A stretch of DNA of 64,000 nucleotides from the NCBI RefSeq assembly GCF_034555375.1, contig NZ_CP140706.1, forward strand, positions 1,169,001 through 1,233,000, given 5' to 3'. Below the pieces are notes generated by a model that was given only the letters and a program-made list of their open reading frames with translations, had not been told where the DNA came from and ran no database searches. Made by a program: the position numbers and the translations under genes. Numbering within the stretch: position 1 is the first letter of the stretch; the number at the start of each line of letters is the position of its first letter. This DNA comes from Pseudomonas sp. B33.4 (GTDB lineage: Bacteria > Pseudomonadota > Gammaproteobacteria > Pseudomonadales > Pseudomonadaceae). This document shows, one piece after another, positions 54,653 through 63,941 of the stretch.

Positions 54653-55332
54653 TCCCGTCCGACACCTTGAACGTCACCCACGAAGACGCCCGGGCCATCG
54701 ATGATTGCTGGAACCGTATCGGCATCCATGGCGACAAGTCCTGTCCGCTGCTGGACGAGCACATCCATTGCCGCAATTGCTCGGTGTATTCCGCCGCTGC
54801 CACACGCCTGCTCGACCGTTATGCGTTACAGCAGGACGAGCGCGATCCGGTGGCCAGCGCCGTTGAAACCGACGTTAAAACCCGTTCTCTGCTGATGTTC
54901 CGACTCGGCGAAGAATGGCTCGGGCTGGCGACGCGCAGTCTCGTTGAGGTCGCACCGCTGCAGGCGATTCATTCGTTGCCGCACCAGCGCTCGCGCGCCT
55001 TGCTCGGCGTGGCCAATGTGCGCGGCGCGCTGGTGGCGTGCCTGTCGCTGGTCGAACTGCTCGATCTGGATGGCAACGCCGCGCCGGCCACGGGGGCGCG
55101 AATCATGCCACGCATGCTGATCATCGCTGCGCATGGCGGGCCGGTGGTGGTGCCGGTGGATGAAGTTGACGGCATTCACGCCATCGACGAACGCATTCTC
55201 GATGCCGCCTCGCAGTCCGGCGCGCAAGCCAGTGCCAAATACACCCGTGGCGTTCTGCAATATCGCGGTCGAAGTCTGCGCTGGCTGGATGAAGAACAGC
55301 TGCTGTCCGCCGTGACCCGGAGCCTCACATGA
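54649..55332 (+). CDS. wspD: CheW-like coupling protein WspD
   Basis: A 227-residue protein. A cysteine-containing N-terminal part (about 1-70; CWNRIGIHGDKSCPLLDEHIHCRNCSVY) precedes a CheW domain (about 80-222; SLLMFRLGEEWLGLATRSLVEVAPLQAIHSLPHQRSRALLGVANVRGALVACLSL). Second coupling protein of the complex; overlaps its neighbours by four bases on each side. Confidence 0.95.
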   Translation: MIPSDTLNVTHEDARAIDDCWNRIGIHGDKSCPLLDEHIHCRNCSVYSAAATRLLDRYALQQDERDPVASAVETDVKTRSLLMFRLGEEWLGLATRSLVEVAPLQAIHSLPHQRSRALLGVANVRGALVACLSLVELLDLDGNAAPATGARIMPRMLIIAAHGGPVVVPVDEVDGIHAIDERILDAASQSGAQASAKYTRGVLQYRGRSLRWLDEEQLLSAVTRSLT

Positions 55333-57617
55333 CCCCCGAGCAAATGCGCGACGCCTCCTTGCTGGAGCTGTTCAGCCTCGAAGCCGAAGCGCAGACCCAG
55401 GTCCTCAGCGCCGGGCTGCTGGCGCTGGAGCGTAATCCGACCCAGGCCGATCAACTGGAATCGTGCATGCGCGCGGCGCACTCGCTCAAGGGTGCGGCGC
55501 GGATAGTCGGTATCGACAGCGGCGTCAGCGTCGCTCATGTCATGGAAGATTGTCTGGTCTGTGCGCAGGAAGGGCGGTTGTTGCTGCGGCCCGAGCACAT
55601 TGATGCGTTGTTGCAGGGCACCGATTTGCTGATGCGCATCGCCACGCCAGCCAATGCGCCGCAAGCGAGCGATATTGAAGCTTACGTGGCGTTGATGGCG
55701 GGTTTGCTCGATCCGTCGGCACCGCCGGCAACGCTGATTGCACCGCCGATGGCCGAGTTGCAACTTGAAGCGCCGCCGGTCTTTGAACCCGCGCCAGCTC
55801 CGGTCATGGACGCGCCGGTCGAGCCCTCCGAGCCGACGCCACGCAAAAGCAAACGCTCCACCGAAGGTGGCGAGCGTGTCTTGCGTGTCACCGCCGAGCG
55901 CCTGAACAGCCTGCTCGATCTGTCGAGCAAATCGCTGGTGGAAACCCAGCGGCTCAAGCCGCATCTGGCGACCATGCAACGCCTCAAACGTATGCAGAAC
56001 AACGGTCTGCGGGCGCTGGAAAATCTCAACGTCCACCTCAAGGAGCACGCGCTGAGCCTTGAAGCGCTGGAAGCCCTGGAAGACGCGCGCCGTTTGCTCG
56101 CCGAATCCCAGCAGCTACTGAGCGAGAAAAACGCCGAGCTGGACGAATTCGCCTGGCAGGCCAGTCAGCGTGCGCAAGTGCTCTACGACACGGCGCTGGC
56201 CTGTCGCATGCGGCCATTCGCCGATGTCCTCACCGGTCAGGTGCGCATGGTCCGTGATCTGGGCCGCAGTCTCGGCAAACAGGTACGCCTGGAGATCGAG
56301 GGCGAAAAAACCCAGGTCGATCGCGATGTGCTGGAAAAGCTCGAAGCGCCGCTGACCCATTTGCTGCGCAATGCCGTCGATCACGGCATCGAAACCCCGG
56401 AGCAGCGTCTGCTCAAAGGCAAATCCGAAGAGGGTCTGATCCGCCTGCGTGCCTCGCATCAGGCCGGACTGCTGGTGCTGGAATTGAGCGATGACGGCAA
56501 CGGCGTCGACCTGGAAAAGGTCCGCCGCAGCATCGTCGAACGGCAATTATCCCCAGCTGAGACCGCCGCGCAGTTGAGCGAAGAGGAACTGCTGACCTTC
56601 CTCTTTCTGCCCGGTTTCAGCCTGCGCGACACGGTCACTGAAGTGTCCGGGCGCGGCGTTGGCCTCGATGCTGTTCAACACATGGTTCGCCAGTTGCGCG
56701 GTGCGGTGGTGTTGGAGCAGACGGCGGGCGAGGGCAGTCGCTTCCATCTGGAAGTGCCGCTGACCTTGTCGGTGGTGCGCAGTCTGGTGGTGGAAGTCGG
56801 CGAAGAGGCCTACGCCTTCCCGCTGGCGCACATCGAACGCATGTGCGATCTGGCCCCGGAAGACATCGTGCAGGTCGAAGGCCGTCAGCATTTCTGGCAC
56901 GAAGGCCAGCATGTCGGCCTGGTTGCGGCCAGTCAGTTGCTCAACCGCCCGGCCAGTCAGAACAGCGGCGAAACCCTTAAAGTCGTGGTGATTCGCGAGC
57001 GCGACGCGATTTATGGTGTTGCCGTCGAACGCTTCATTGGCGAGCGTACCTTGGTGGTCTTGCCACTCGACGAGCGTCTGGGCAAAGTGCAGGACATCTC
57101 CGCCGGGGCGTTGCTCGACGACGGTTCGGTGGTATTGATCGTCGATGTCGAAGACATGCTGCGCTCGGTGGACAAACTGCTCAATACTGGACGTCTGGAG
57201 CGCATCGCCCGCCACGGCAACCAAGCGGTGGAAGCGTCGCGCAAACGGGTGCTGGTGGTCGACGACTCGCTGACCGTGCGCGAGTTGCAACGCAAGCTGT
57301 TGCTCAATCGCGGCTACGACGTCGCGGTGGCGGTGGATGGTATGGACGGGTGGAACGCGCTGCGTTCGGAGGACTTCGATTTGCTGATCACCGACATCGA
57401 CATGCCGCGCATGGACGGCATCGAGCTGGTCACGCTGCTGCGTCGCGACAACCGTCTGCAGTCGCTGCCGGTAATGGTCGTGTCGTACAAGGATCGCGAA
57501 GAGGATCGGCGCCGTGGCCTCGATGCCGGCGCCGACTATTATTTAGCCAAAGCCAGTTTTCATGACGACGCCCTGCTCGACGCAGTGGTCGAGCTCATCG
57601 GAGGAGCGCGGGCATGA
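55329..57617 (+). CDS. wspE: Hybrid CheA-type histidine kinase WspE
   Basis: A 762-residue kinase. Hpt domain with His51 (RAAHSLKGAARIVG), dimerisation/H-kinase domain (about 175-290), CheA ATPase (about 300-485; LRNAVDHGIETPEQR, LELSDDGNGVDLEKV, GRGVGLDAV), CheW-like domain (about 490-625) and a C-terminal receiver (about 638-760) with Asp689 (LLITDIDMPRMDG). It phosphorylates WspR (activating c-di-GMP synthesis) and WspF. Confidence 0.96.
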   Translation: MTPEQMRDASLLELFSLEAEAQTQVLSAGLLALERNPTQADQLESCMRAAHSLKGAARIVGIDSGVSVAHVMEDCLVCAQEGRLLLRPEHIDALLQGTDLLMRIATPANAPQASDIEAYVALMAGLLDPSAPPATLIAPPMAELQLEAPPVFEPAPAPVMDAPVEPSEPTPRKSKRSTEGGERVLRVTAERLNSLLDLSSKSLVETQRLKPHLATMQRLKRMQNNGLRALENLNVHLKEHALSLEALEALEDARRLLAESQQLLSEKNAELDEFAWQASQRAQVLYDTALACRMRPFADVLTGQVRMVRDLGRSLGKQVRLEIEGEKTQVDRDVLEKLEAPLTHLLRNAVDHGIETPEQRLLKGKSEEGLIRLRASHQAGLLVLELSDDGNGVDLEKVRRSIVERQLSPAETAAQLSEEELLTFLFLPGFSLRDTVTEVSGRGVGLDAVQHMVRQLRGAVVLEQTAGEGSRFHLEVPLTLSVVRSLVVEVGEEAYAFPLAHIERMCDLAPEDIVQVEGRQHFWHEGQHVGLVAASQLLNRPASQNSGETLKVVVIRERDAIYGVAVERFIGERTLVVLPLDERLGKVQDISAGALLDDGSVVLIVDVEDMLRSVDKLLNTGRLERIARHGNQAVEASRKRVLVVDDSLTVRELQRKLLLNRGYDVAVAVDGMDGWNALRSEDFDLLITDIDMPRMDGIELVTLLRRDNRLQSLPVMVVSYKDREEDRRRGLDAGADYYLAKASFHDDALLDAVVELIGGARA

Positions 57618-58624
57618 AGATCGCAATCGTCAACGATATGCCCATGGCGGTGGAGGCATTGCGCCGTGCGCTGGCTTTCGAGCCGGCACATCAGGTGGTC
57701 TGGGTCGCCCGCAACGGCGCCGAGGCGGTGCAGCTGTGCGCCGAAAACACCCCGGACCTGATTCTGATGGACCTGATCATGCCGGTGATGGATGGCGTCG
57801 AAGCGACTCGGCGGATCATGGCTGAAACCCCATGTGCCATCGTCATCGTCACCGTTGATCGTCAGCAAAACGTGCACCGGGTCTTCGAGGCCATGGGCCA
57901 CGGCGCGCTGGACGTGGTCGATACCCCGGCTCTCGGTGTCGGTGATGCTCGGGAAGCGGCAGCGCCGTTGTTGCGCAAAATCCTGAACATCGGCTGGCTG
58001 ATCGGCGAGAAACCGCAACGCTCACGCCCGGTACCGACTGCCCAGCGCAGCTCCGCTTCGTGCCAGCGATTGGTGGCGATCGGCTCATCGGCAGGTGGGC
58101 CGGCGGCTCTGGAGGTGTTGCTCAAGGGCTTGCCGAAGGATTTCTCGGCGGCGATTGTGCTGGTGCAGCACGTCGATCAGGTATTCGCCGCCGGCATGGC
58201 AGAGTGGCTGGCCAGCGCCAGCGGCCTCGATGTACGGCTCGCCCGCGAAGGCGAACCGCCACAGGCCGGCGCCGTGCTGCTGGCCGGCACCAATCACCAT
58301 ATTCGCTTATTGAAAAACGGCACGCTGGCCTACACCGCCGAGCCGGTCAACGAGATCTACCGGCCTTCGATCGACGTGTTTTTCGAAAGCGTCGCCAGCT
58401 TTTGGAACGGTGATGCGGTCGGGGTTCTATTGACCGGGATGGGACGCGACGGGGCGCAAGGGCTTAAGCTCATGCGCCAACAGGGTTATCTGACCATCGC
58501 GCAGGATCAGCAAAGCAGTGCGGTGTACGGCATGCCCAAAGCCGCTGCGGCCATTGATGCCGCCGTAGAAATACGTCCGCTGGAAAGAATAGCGCCACGA
58601 TTGCAGGAGATTTTTCCCAGATGA
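57614..58624 (+). CDS. wspF: CheB-type methylesterase WspF
   Basis: A 336-residue response regulator and esterase. Receiver domain with Asp53 (PDLILMDLIMPVMDG), then the CheB esterase (about 145-330) with the Ser of AIGSSAGGPAALE, His of VLVQHVDQVF and Asp of LLTGMGRDGAQGLK. It removes methyl groups from WspA and damps the system; loss of wspF gives wrinkly, biofilm-forming variants in P. fluorescens and P. aeruginosa. The gene is intact here. Confidence 0.96.
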   Translation: MKIAIVNDMPMAVEALRRALAFEPAHQVVWVARNGAEAVQLCAENTPDLILMDLIMPVMDGVEATRRIMAETPCAIVIVTVDRQQNVHRVFEAMGHGALDVVDTPALGVGDAREAAAPLLRKILNIGWLIGEKPQRSRPVPTAQRSSASCQRLVAIGSSAGGPAALEVLLKGLPKDFSAAIVLVQHVDQVFAAGMAEWLASASGLDVRLAREGEPPQAGAVLLAGTNHHIRLLKNGTLAYTAEPVNEIYRPSIDVFFESVASFWNGDAVGVLLTGMGRDGAQGLKLMRQQGYLTIAQDQQSSAVYGMPKAAAAIDAAVEIRPLERIAPRLQEIFPR

Positions 58625-58672
58625 TCAGGTCAATCCGCAATCCTGGCCCCCGCAGTACTCAGGTGACCGCCC

Positions 58673-59674
58673 ATGAATGACTTACAGATCGACGACATTA
58701 AAACCGACGAAAACGCCGCCATGGTGTTGTTGGTGGATGATCAGGCGATGATCGGCGAAGCGGTGCGCCGCGGGCTGTCGAACGAAGAGAACATCGACTT
58801 CCACTTCTGTTCCGACCCGCATCAGGCCATTGCGCAAGCGGTGCGGATCAAGCCGACGGTGATCCTGCAGGATCTGGTCATGCCCGGCCTCGACGGCCTC
58901 AGCCTGGTGCGTGAGTACCGTAACCACCCGGCGACCAAGGACATTCCGATCATCGTCCTGTCGACCAAGGAAGACCCGCTGATCAAGAGCGCGGCATTCT
59001 CGGCCGGGGCCAACGATTATCTGGTGAAATTGCCGGACACCATCGAACTGGTCGCGCGCATCCGCTATCACTCGCGCTCGTACATGACGTTGTTGCAGCG
59101 CGACGCGGCGTACCGCGCGCTACGGGTCAGCCAGCAGCAACTGCTCGACACCAATCTGGTGCTGCAACGTTTGATGAACTCCGATGGCCTGACCGGGCTG
59201 TCAAATCGCCGCCATTTCGACGAGTACCTGGAACTTGAGTGGCGCCGTTCGCTGCGTGATCAGAGCCAGTTGTCGTTGCTGATGATCGACGTTGATTACT
59301 TCAAATCCTATAACGACAGCTTTGGCCACGTTGAAGGGGATGAGGCGCTGCGCAAGGTGGCGACGGCGATCCGCGACGCCAGTGCGCGACCGTCGGACTT
59401 GCCGGCGCGTTATGGCGGTGAAGAGTTTGCGCTGGTGTTGCCGAATACCTCGCCGGGCGGCGCGCGGCTGGTGGCCGAGAAGCTACGGCAGACCGTGGCG
59501 TCGCTGAAGATTCCGCACAATACCCCGGCGGAAGGGGCGAGCCTGACGATCAGTATTGGTCTGGCGACCATGGTGCCGCAGGCGGGTAGCGATTGTCGGT
59601 TGCTGATTTCGGCGGCGGATCGTGGCCTGTATCTGGCCAAGAACAGTGGGCGTAATCAGGTCGGCATCGAGTAA
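58673..59674 (+). CDS. wspR: Diguanylate cyclase response regulator WspR
   Basis: A 333-residue output protein of the Wsp system. Receiver domain (about 16-135) with Asp67 ([13 protein letters not shown]), a helical stalk (about 140-168) and a GGDEF domain whose active loop reads GGEEF (248-252). An inhibitory c-di-GMP site RPSD (239-242) lies five residues before it, so product inhibition is expected. All catalytic features are intact. AGGTGA six bases before the ATG; 48 bases after wspF. Confidence 0.96.
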   Translation: MNDLQIDDIKTDENAAMVLLVDDQAMIGEAVRRGLSNEENIDFHFCSDPHQAIAQAVRIKPTVILQDLVMPGLDGLSLVREYRNHPATKDIPIIVLSTKEDPLIKSAAFSAGANDYLVKLPDTIELVARIRYHSRSYMTLLQRDAAYRALRVSQQQLLDTNLVLQRLMNSDGLTGLSNRRHFDEYLELEWRRSLRDQSQLSLLMIDVDYFKSYNDSFGHVEGDEALRKVATAIRDASARPSDLPARYGGEEFALVLPNTSPGGARLVAEKLRQTVASLKIPHNTPAEGASLTISIGLATMVPQAGSDCRLLISAADRGLYLAKNSGRNQVGIE

Positions 59675-59744
59675 CGGGCGGCCCTCACCCCAGCCCTCTC
59701 CCGGAGGGAGAGGGGGCCGACCGAGGTGTCTGGCGCTGTACATC

Positions 59745-60163
59745 GACCTGATCGACCGAATCGATCATGGATCTTCAAGCGTGGCGATTCCGGATTCGGC
59801 ATAACCATTTCAAGTCGGCGTACCTCTCGAATATCCCCCAATCAGTCCCCTCTACCTCTGGGAGAGGGCTAGGGTGAGGGCAGGCCCACACGCCAATTTC
59901 CGCATGAAAGCCTTGGCGATCATGGATTCGGCAAAGCCCTTTCACGTCGGCGTATCTCCCGAACATCCACCGATCGGTTCCCTCTACCTCTGGGAGAGGG
60001 CTAGGGAGAGGGCTAGGGTGAGGGCAGGCCCATACGCCAATTTCCGCCTGAAAGCCTTGGCGATCTTGGATTCGGCAAAGCCCTTTCACGTCGGCGTATC
60101 CCTCAAATATCCCCCAATCAGTCCCCTCTACCTCTGGGAGAGGGCTAGGGTGAGGGCAAAGGG
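59745..60163. repeat. Tandem array of about three 132-bp units built on a family C palindrome
   Basis: The phrase TCTACCTCTGGGAGAGGGCT starts at 59851, 59983 and 60127. The step is 132 bases, then 144 because the second copy contains an internal 12-base duplication (GAGAGGGCTAGG twice). Between the phrases lies a shared text with GGCGAT, GGATTCGGCAAAGCCC and TTTCACGTCGGCGTAT; the first unit is diverged (GGATTCGGCATAACC, TTTCAAGTCGGCGTAC). Confidence 0.9.
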
Positions 60164-60192
60164 TTTAATGATCCCCACACCCGCCAGACGGG

Positions 60193-60221
60193 CTGCCGTC
60201 ACAGCCTGATTACGTTATACT
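60193..60221 (+). promoter_or_regulatory. Probable prfB promoter
   Basis: TATACT (60216-60221) with CTGCCG 17 bases upstream (60193-60198), 40 bases before the prfB ATG. The -10 is good and the -35 poor. Confidence 0.45.
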
Positions 60222-60260
60222 CGCCGGCTTTCAAAAGTTCGCCAACGAGTGCTGCCCGTC

Positions 60261-61356
60261 ATGGAAATCAACCCGATCCTGAACACCATCAAGGACCTGT
60301 CCGAGCGCTCCGAAACTATTCGGGGGTATCTTTGACTACGATCAAAAGCATGAGCGTCTGACTGAAGTCAATCGCGAGCTTGAAGATCCGAGCGTCTGGA
60401 ACAAACCTGAATACGCCCAGGAACTGGGCCGCGAGCGCGCCGCGCTGGCACAGATCGTCGATACCCTCGACGAACTGAACGGCGGTCTGGCCGATTGCCG
60501 CGACCTGCTGGACATGGCCGTCGAAGAAAACGACGAAGGCGCAGTGGGCGATGTCGTCGCCGAGCTGGCCCGTCTCGAGGAAAACCTGGCCAAGCTGGAA
60601 TTCCGTCGCATGTTCAGCCATGAAATGGACCCGAACAACGCGTACCTGGACATCCAGGCCGGTTCCGGCGGCACCGAAGCCCAGGACTGGGCCAACATCC
60701 TGCTGCGCATGTACCTGCGCTGGGCGGACAAACGCGGTTTCGACGCGACCATCATGGAACTGTCGGCTGGTGAAGTCGCCGGTATCAAAGGTGCGACCGT
60801 GCACATCAAGGGCGAATACGCCTTTGGCTGGCTGCGGACCGAGATCGGCGTGCACCGTCTGGTGCGCAAGAGCCCGTTCGACTCCGGCAACCGTCGCCAC
60901 ACCTCGTTCTCCGCGGTTTTCGTTTCGCCAGAGATCGATGACAAGGTGGAAATCGAAATCAACCCGGCAGACCTGCGGATCGACACCTATCGTTCCTCCG
61001 GTGCCGGTGGTCAGCACGTAAACACCACCGACTCGGCCGTACGTATCACCCACGTACCGACCAACACCGTGGTCAGCTGCCAGAACGAACGTTCCCAGCA
61101 CGCCAACAAGGACACCGCCATGAAAATGCTGCGGGCCAAGTTGTACGAGCAGGAAATGCAGAAACGCAACGCCGCGTCGCAAGCGCTGGAAGACACCAAG
61201 TCCGATATCGGCTGGGGTCACCAGATTCGCTCGTACGTGCTCGATGCGTCGCGGATCAAGGATCTGCGCACCAACATCGAACGCAGCGACTGCGACAAGG
61301 TACTCGACGGCGATATCGACGAATACCTGTATGCCAGCCTGAAATCAGGGCTGTAA
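60261..61356 (+). CDS. prfB: Peptide chain release factor 2 (programmed +1 frameshift)
   Basis: RF2 reads UGA and UAA stops. The gene begins at ATG 60261 ([24 protein letters not shown]), reaches an in-frame TGA at 60333-60335 and continues in the +1 frame ([20 protein letters not shown]). The frameshift site is the classic one: SD-like CGGGGG, TAT, then CTT TGA C, so codon 24 CTT slips by one base. The whole protein is 364 residues, normal for RF2. The SPF anticodon-like tripeptide ([12 protein letters not shown]) and the catalytic GGQ ([10 protein letters not shown]) are present. The frameshift lets RF2 level control its own synthesis. Followed by lysS. Confidence 0.97.
60327..60336 (+). 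promoter_or_regulatory. prfB: prfB +1 frameshift site
   Basis: TAT CTT TGA C at 60327-60336, preceded by the GGGGG internal Shine-Dalgarno-like run (60322-60326). Confidence 0.95.
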
Positions 61357-61442
61357 AAGACGCAATACAGGGCGACTGATTCACCTCGATCCCTGTAGGA
61401 GCCAGCCTGCTGGCGATCCCCGGGCCGCAAGGCCCGGAGGCA

Positions 61443-61472
61443 ATGAACCTGATGGAATATCTAAAGACATGA
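61443..61472 (+). CDS. Possible 9-codon leader frame overlapping the lysS start
   Basis: ATG at 61443 reads MNLMEYLKT and stops at TGA 61470-61472, which overlaps the lysS ATG (61469) by three bases. A GGAGG lies just before its start, while lysS itself has only a distant GGAA. A start at the internal ATG (61452) has better spacing to GGAGG (about 11 bases). It may couple or tune lysS translation. Confidence 0.3.
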   Translation: MNLMEYLKT

Positions 61473-62971
61473 GCGACCAACAACTCGACCCGCAAGCCCT
61501 GCAACAGGAAGAAAACTCCCTGATCGCCCTGCGCAAGGAAAAGCTGGCTGCCGAGCGCGCCAAGGGCAACGCCTTCCCGAACGACTTCCGCCGCGAAAAC
61601 TACTGCGAAGATCTGCAGAAGAAATACGCGGACAAGACCAAGGAAGAGCTGGCAGAGGCTGCAATCCCGGTCAAGGTTGCCGGTCGCATCATGCTCAACC
61701 GTGGCTCGTTCATGGTGATTCAGGACATGACCGGTCGCATTCAGGTCTACGTCAACCGTAAAACCCTGTCGGAAGACACCCTCGCCGCGGTGAAAACCTG
61801 GGACATGGGCGACATCATTGCCGCCGAAGGCACCTTGGCGCGTTCCGGCAAGGGCGACCTGTACGTTGAAATGACCAACGTGCGTCTGCTGACCAAATCG
61901 CTGCGTCCGCTGCCGGACAAGCACCACGGCCTGACCGACACCGAACAGCGCTACCGCCAGCGCTACGTTGACCTGATCGTCAACGAAGAAGTGCGTCAGA
62001 CCTTCCGCGTCCGTTCGCAAGTGATCGCGCACATCCGCAGCTTCCTGATGAAGCGCGACTTCCTCGAAGTCGAAACGCCGATGCTGCAGACCATTCCGGG
62101 CGGCGCCGCGGCCAAACCGTTCGAAACCCACCACAACGCGCTGGACATGGAAATGTTCTTGCGTATCGCGCCTGAGCTGTACCTCAAGCGTCTGGTGGTT
62201 GGTGGCTTTGAAAAGGTTTTCGAGATCAACCGCAACTTCCGTAACGAAGGCGTTTCGACTCGTCACAACCCTGAATTCACCATGTTGGAGTTCTATCAGG
62301 CGTACGCCGACTACGAAGACAACATGGACCTGACCGAAGAACTGTTCCGTGAACTGGCGCAGCTGGTTCTGGGCAGCACCGACGTGCCGTACGGCGACAA
62401 GGTGTTCCATTTCGGCGAGCCGTTCGTACGCCTGTCGGTGTTCGACTCGATCCTCAAGTACAACCCTGAGCTGACCGCCGATGATCTGAACGACATCGAC
62501 AAGGCTCGCGCCATCGCCAAGAAGGCCGGCGCCAAGGTGCTGGGCTTCGAAGGTCTGGGCAAGCTGCAGGTGATGATTTTCGAAGAACTGGTCGAGCACA
62601 AGCTGGAGCAGCCACACTTCATTACTCAGTACCCGTTCGAAGTGTCGCCGCTGGCCCGTCGCAACGACGACAACCCGAACGTCACCGACCGTTTCGAACT
62701 GTTCATCGGTGGCCGCGAAATCGCCAACGCCTACTCCGAGTTGAACGACGCAGAAGACCAGGCCGAGCGCTTCATGGCGCAGGTGGCCGACAAGGACGCC
62801 GGCGACGACGAAGCCATGCACTACGACGCCGACTTCGTTCGCGCGCTGGAGTACGGCATGCCGCCAACGGCCGGTGAAGGCATCGGCATCGATCGTCTGG
62901 TGATGTTGCTGACCAACTCGCCGTCGATCCGCGATGTGATCCTGTTCCCGCACATGCGACCGCAAGCGTAA
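61469..62971 (+). CDS. lysS: Lysyl-tRNA synthetase (class II)
   Basis: LysS (500 residues) charges tRNA-Lys. N-terminal OB-fold anticodon-binding domain (about 60-165; [25 protein letters not shown]) and a class II catalytic core: motif 1 near [10 protein letters not shown], motif 2 [24 protein letters not shown], motif 3 [26 protein letters not shown]. Downstream of prfB in the common prfB-lysS pair and closed by a strong terminator. Confidence 0.98.
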   Translation: MSDQQLDPQALQQEENSLIALRKEKLAAERAKGNAFPNDFRRENYCEDLQKKYADKTKEELAEAAIPVKVAGRIMLNRGSFMVIQDMTGRIQVYVNRKTLSEDTLAAVKTWDMGDIIAAEGTLARSGKGDLYVEMTNVRLLTKSLRPLPDKHHGLTDTEQRYRQRYVDLIVNEEVRQTFRVRSQVIAHIRSFLMKRDFLEVETPMLQTIPGGAAAKPFETHHNALDMEMFLRIAPELYLKRLVVGGFEKVFEINRNFRNEGVSTRHNPEFTMLEFYQAYADYEDNMDLTEELFRELAQLVLGSTDVPYGDKVFHFGEPFVRLSVFDSILKYNPELTADDLNDIDKARAIAKKAGAKVLGFEGLGKLQVMIFEELVEHKLEQPHFITQYPFEVSPLARRNDDNPNVTDRFELFIGGREIANAYSELNDAEDQAERFMAQVADKDAGDDEAMHYDADFVRALEYGMPPTAGEGIGIDRLVMLLTNSPSIRDVILFPHMRPQA

Positions 62972-62982
62972 ACGTTTCAGTT

Positions 62983-63011
62983 AAAAAGCCGCCTAAAACA
63001 GGCGGCTTTTT
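62983..63011 (+). terminator. Rho-independent terminator after lysS
   Basis: GCCGCC-TAAAACA-GGCGGC stem-loop flanked by five A and five T, 12 bases after the lysS stop. Confidence 0.95.
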
Positions 63012-63073
63012 ATTGCCTGTCTGGTACAAATGTATCAATTGGTTAATTTTGAATTAGCAGAGGAATACCTGTC

Positions 63074-63790
63074 GTGATCGGTGCAATAGCTCAAGAAGGT
63101 GCAGCGGGTATCGCCACTGCGGTCGCTGAAAGCGTTCAGTACCAGGGTCGCAAGGCCAGCCGACAGGGCAGTGAGCAGCGTCGACAGGACATTCTCGACG
63201 CGGCGATGAGGATTGTCGTGCGTGACGGTGTGCGTGCCGTGCGCCACCGTGCCGTCGCGGCCGAAGCCGGTGTGCCGTTGTCGGCGACCACCTATTACTT
63301 CAAGGATATCGACGACCTGCTCACCGATACCTTCGCTCAGTACGTCGAGCGCAGCGCGGCGTACATGGCCAAGTTATGGGTCAACAACGAAGGCTTGCTG
63401 CGTGAGATGGTGGTCAGTGGCGACGGCAGCCCCGAGTCACGCTCGCAACTGGCCGATGACATTGCGCGGTTGATGGCCGACTACGTGCATCGTCAATTGG
63501 TTAATCGCCGTGAGCACTTGATGGCTGAGCAGGCCTTCCGTCAGGAGGCGTTGCTCAACCCGCGTCTGGCGATTCTGGTGCGCTCGCATCAGCAGATTCT
63601 GCTGCAGGGCACTTGCCAGTTGTTTCAGGTATTGGGCTCGCGTGAACCGCAACAGGATGCCAAGGTGTTGACGGCGATTATCGGACGGATGGAATATCAG
63701 GGCCTGCTCAACGACGCCGAGCCTTTGGCCGAAGAGGACATGCTCGGCATTCTGACGCGCTACATGCACCTGGTGCTTGCATCGGTGTAA
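63074..63790 (+). CDS. TetR-family transcriptional regulator
   Basis: A 238-residue regulator. Helix-turn-helix at about 37-82 (RRQDILDAAMRIVVRDGVRAVRHRAVAAEAGVPLSATTYYFKDIDDLLTDTF) and a variable C-terminal ligand domain. GTG start at 63074 with AGAGG about nine bases upstream. The lysS-tetR order equals the P. aeruginosa PA3700-PA3699 order. It may control itself and the lipoprotein gene downstream; ligand unknown. Confidence 0.88.
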   Translation: MIGAIAQEGAAGIATAVAESVQYQGRKASRQGSEQRRQDILDAAMRIVVRDGVRAVRHRAVAAEAGVPLSATTYYFKDIDDLLTDTFAQYVERSAAYMAKLWVNNEGLLREMVVSGDGSPESRSQLADDIARLMADYVHRQLVNRREHLMAEQAFRQEALLNPRLAILVRSHQQILLQGTCQLFQVLGSREPQQDAKVLTAIIGRMEYQGLLNDAEPLAEEDMLGILTRYMHLVLASV

Positions 63791-63821
63791 CGCAATCGTT
63801 GCCGCCTGACGCCGATCCCAA

Positions 63822-63906
63822 TGTAGGAGCTGCCGAAGGCTGCGATCTTTTGATCTTGCTTTTAAAGACCAAGATCAAAAGATCGCAGCCTTCGGCAGCT
63901 CCTACA
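63822..63906. repeat. REP pair (family A)
   Basis: CTGCCGAAGGCTGCGATC and its inverted copy about 30 bases apart, between the TetR gene and the lipoprotein gene. Confidence 0.9.
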
Positions 63907-63941
63907 GGGGAAAGGTGTTTCAGATTCATAGGGAGTATTGA

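Larger units (their letters stand above)
59675..60260. other. 586-base repeat-rich gap between wspR and prfB
   Basis: Holds one family C palindrome (59682-59718), the 132-bp tandem array (about 59745-60163) and the prfB promoter near 60216. Open frames inside the array (for example 59775-60089 on the minus strand) repeat with it and are not genes. Confidence 0.8.

Noticed and set aside
59775..60089. 104-codon minus-strand frame in the tandem array
   Set aside because: Its text is itself a repeat caused by the 132-bp array; no ribosome site.
59745..60163. CRISPR array
   Set aside because: Unit is 132 bp with no spacer-repeat alternation and no cas genes.
61256..62965. 569-codon minus-strand frame over lysS
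   Set aside because: Shadow; His/Val/Gly-rich composition typical of antisense frames, lysS motifs on plus strand.
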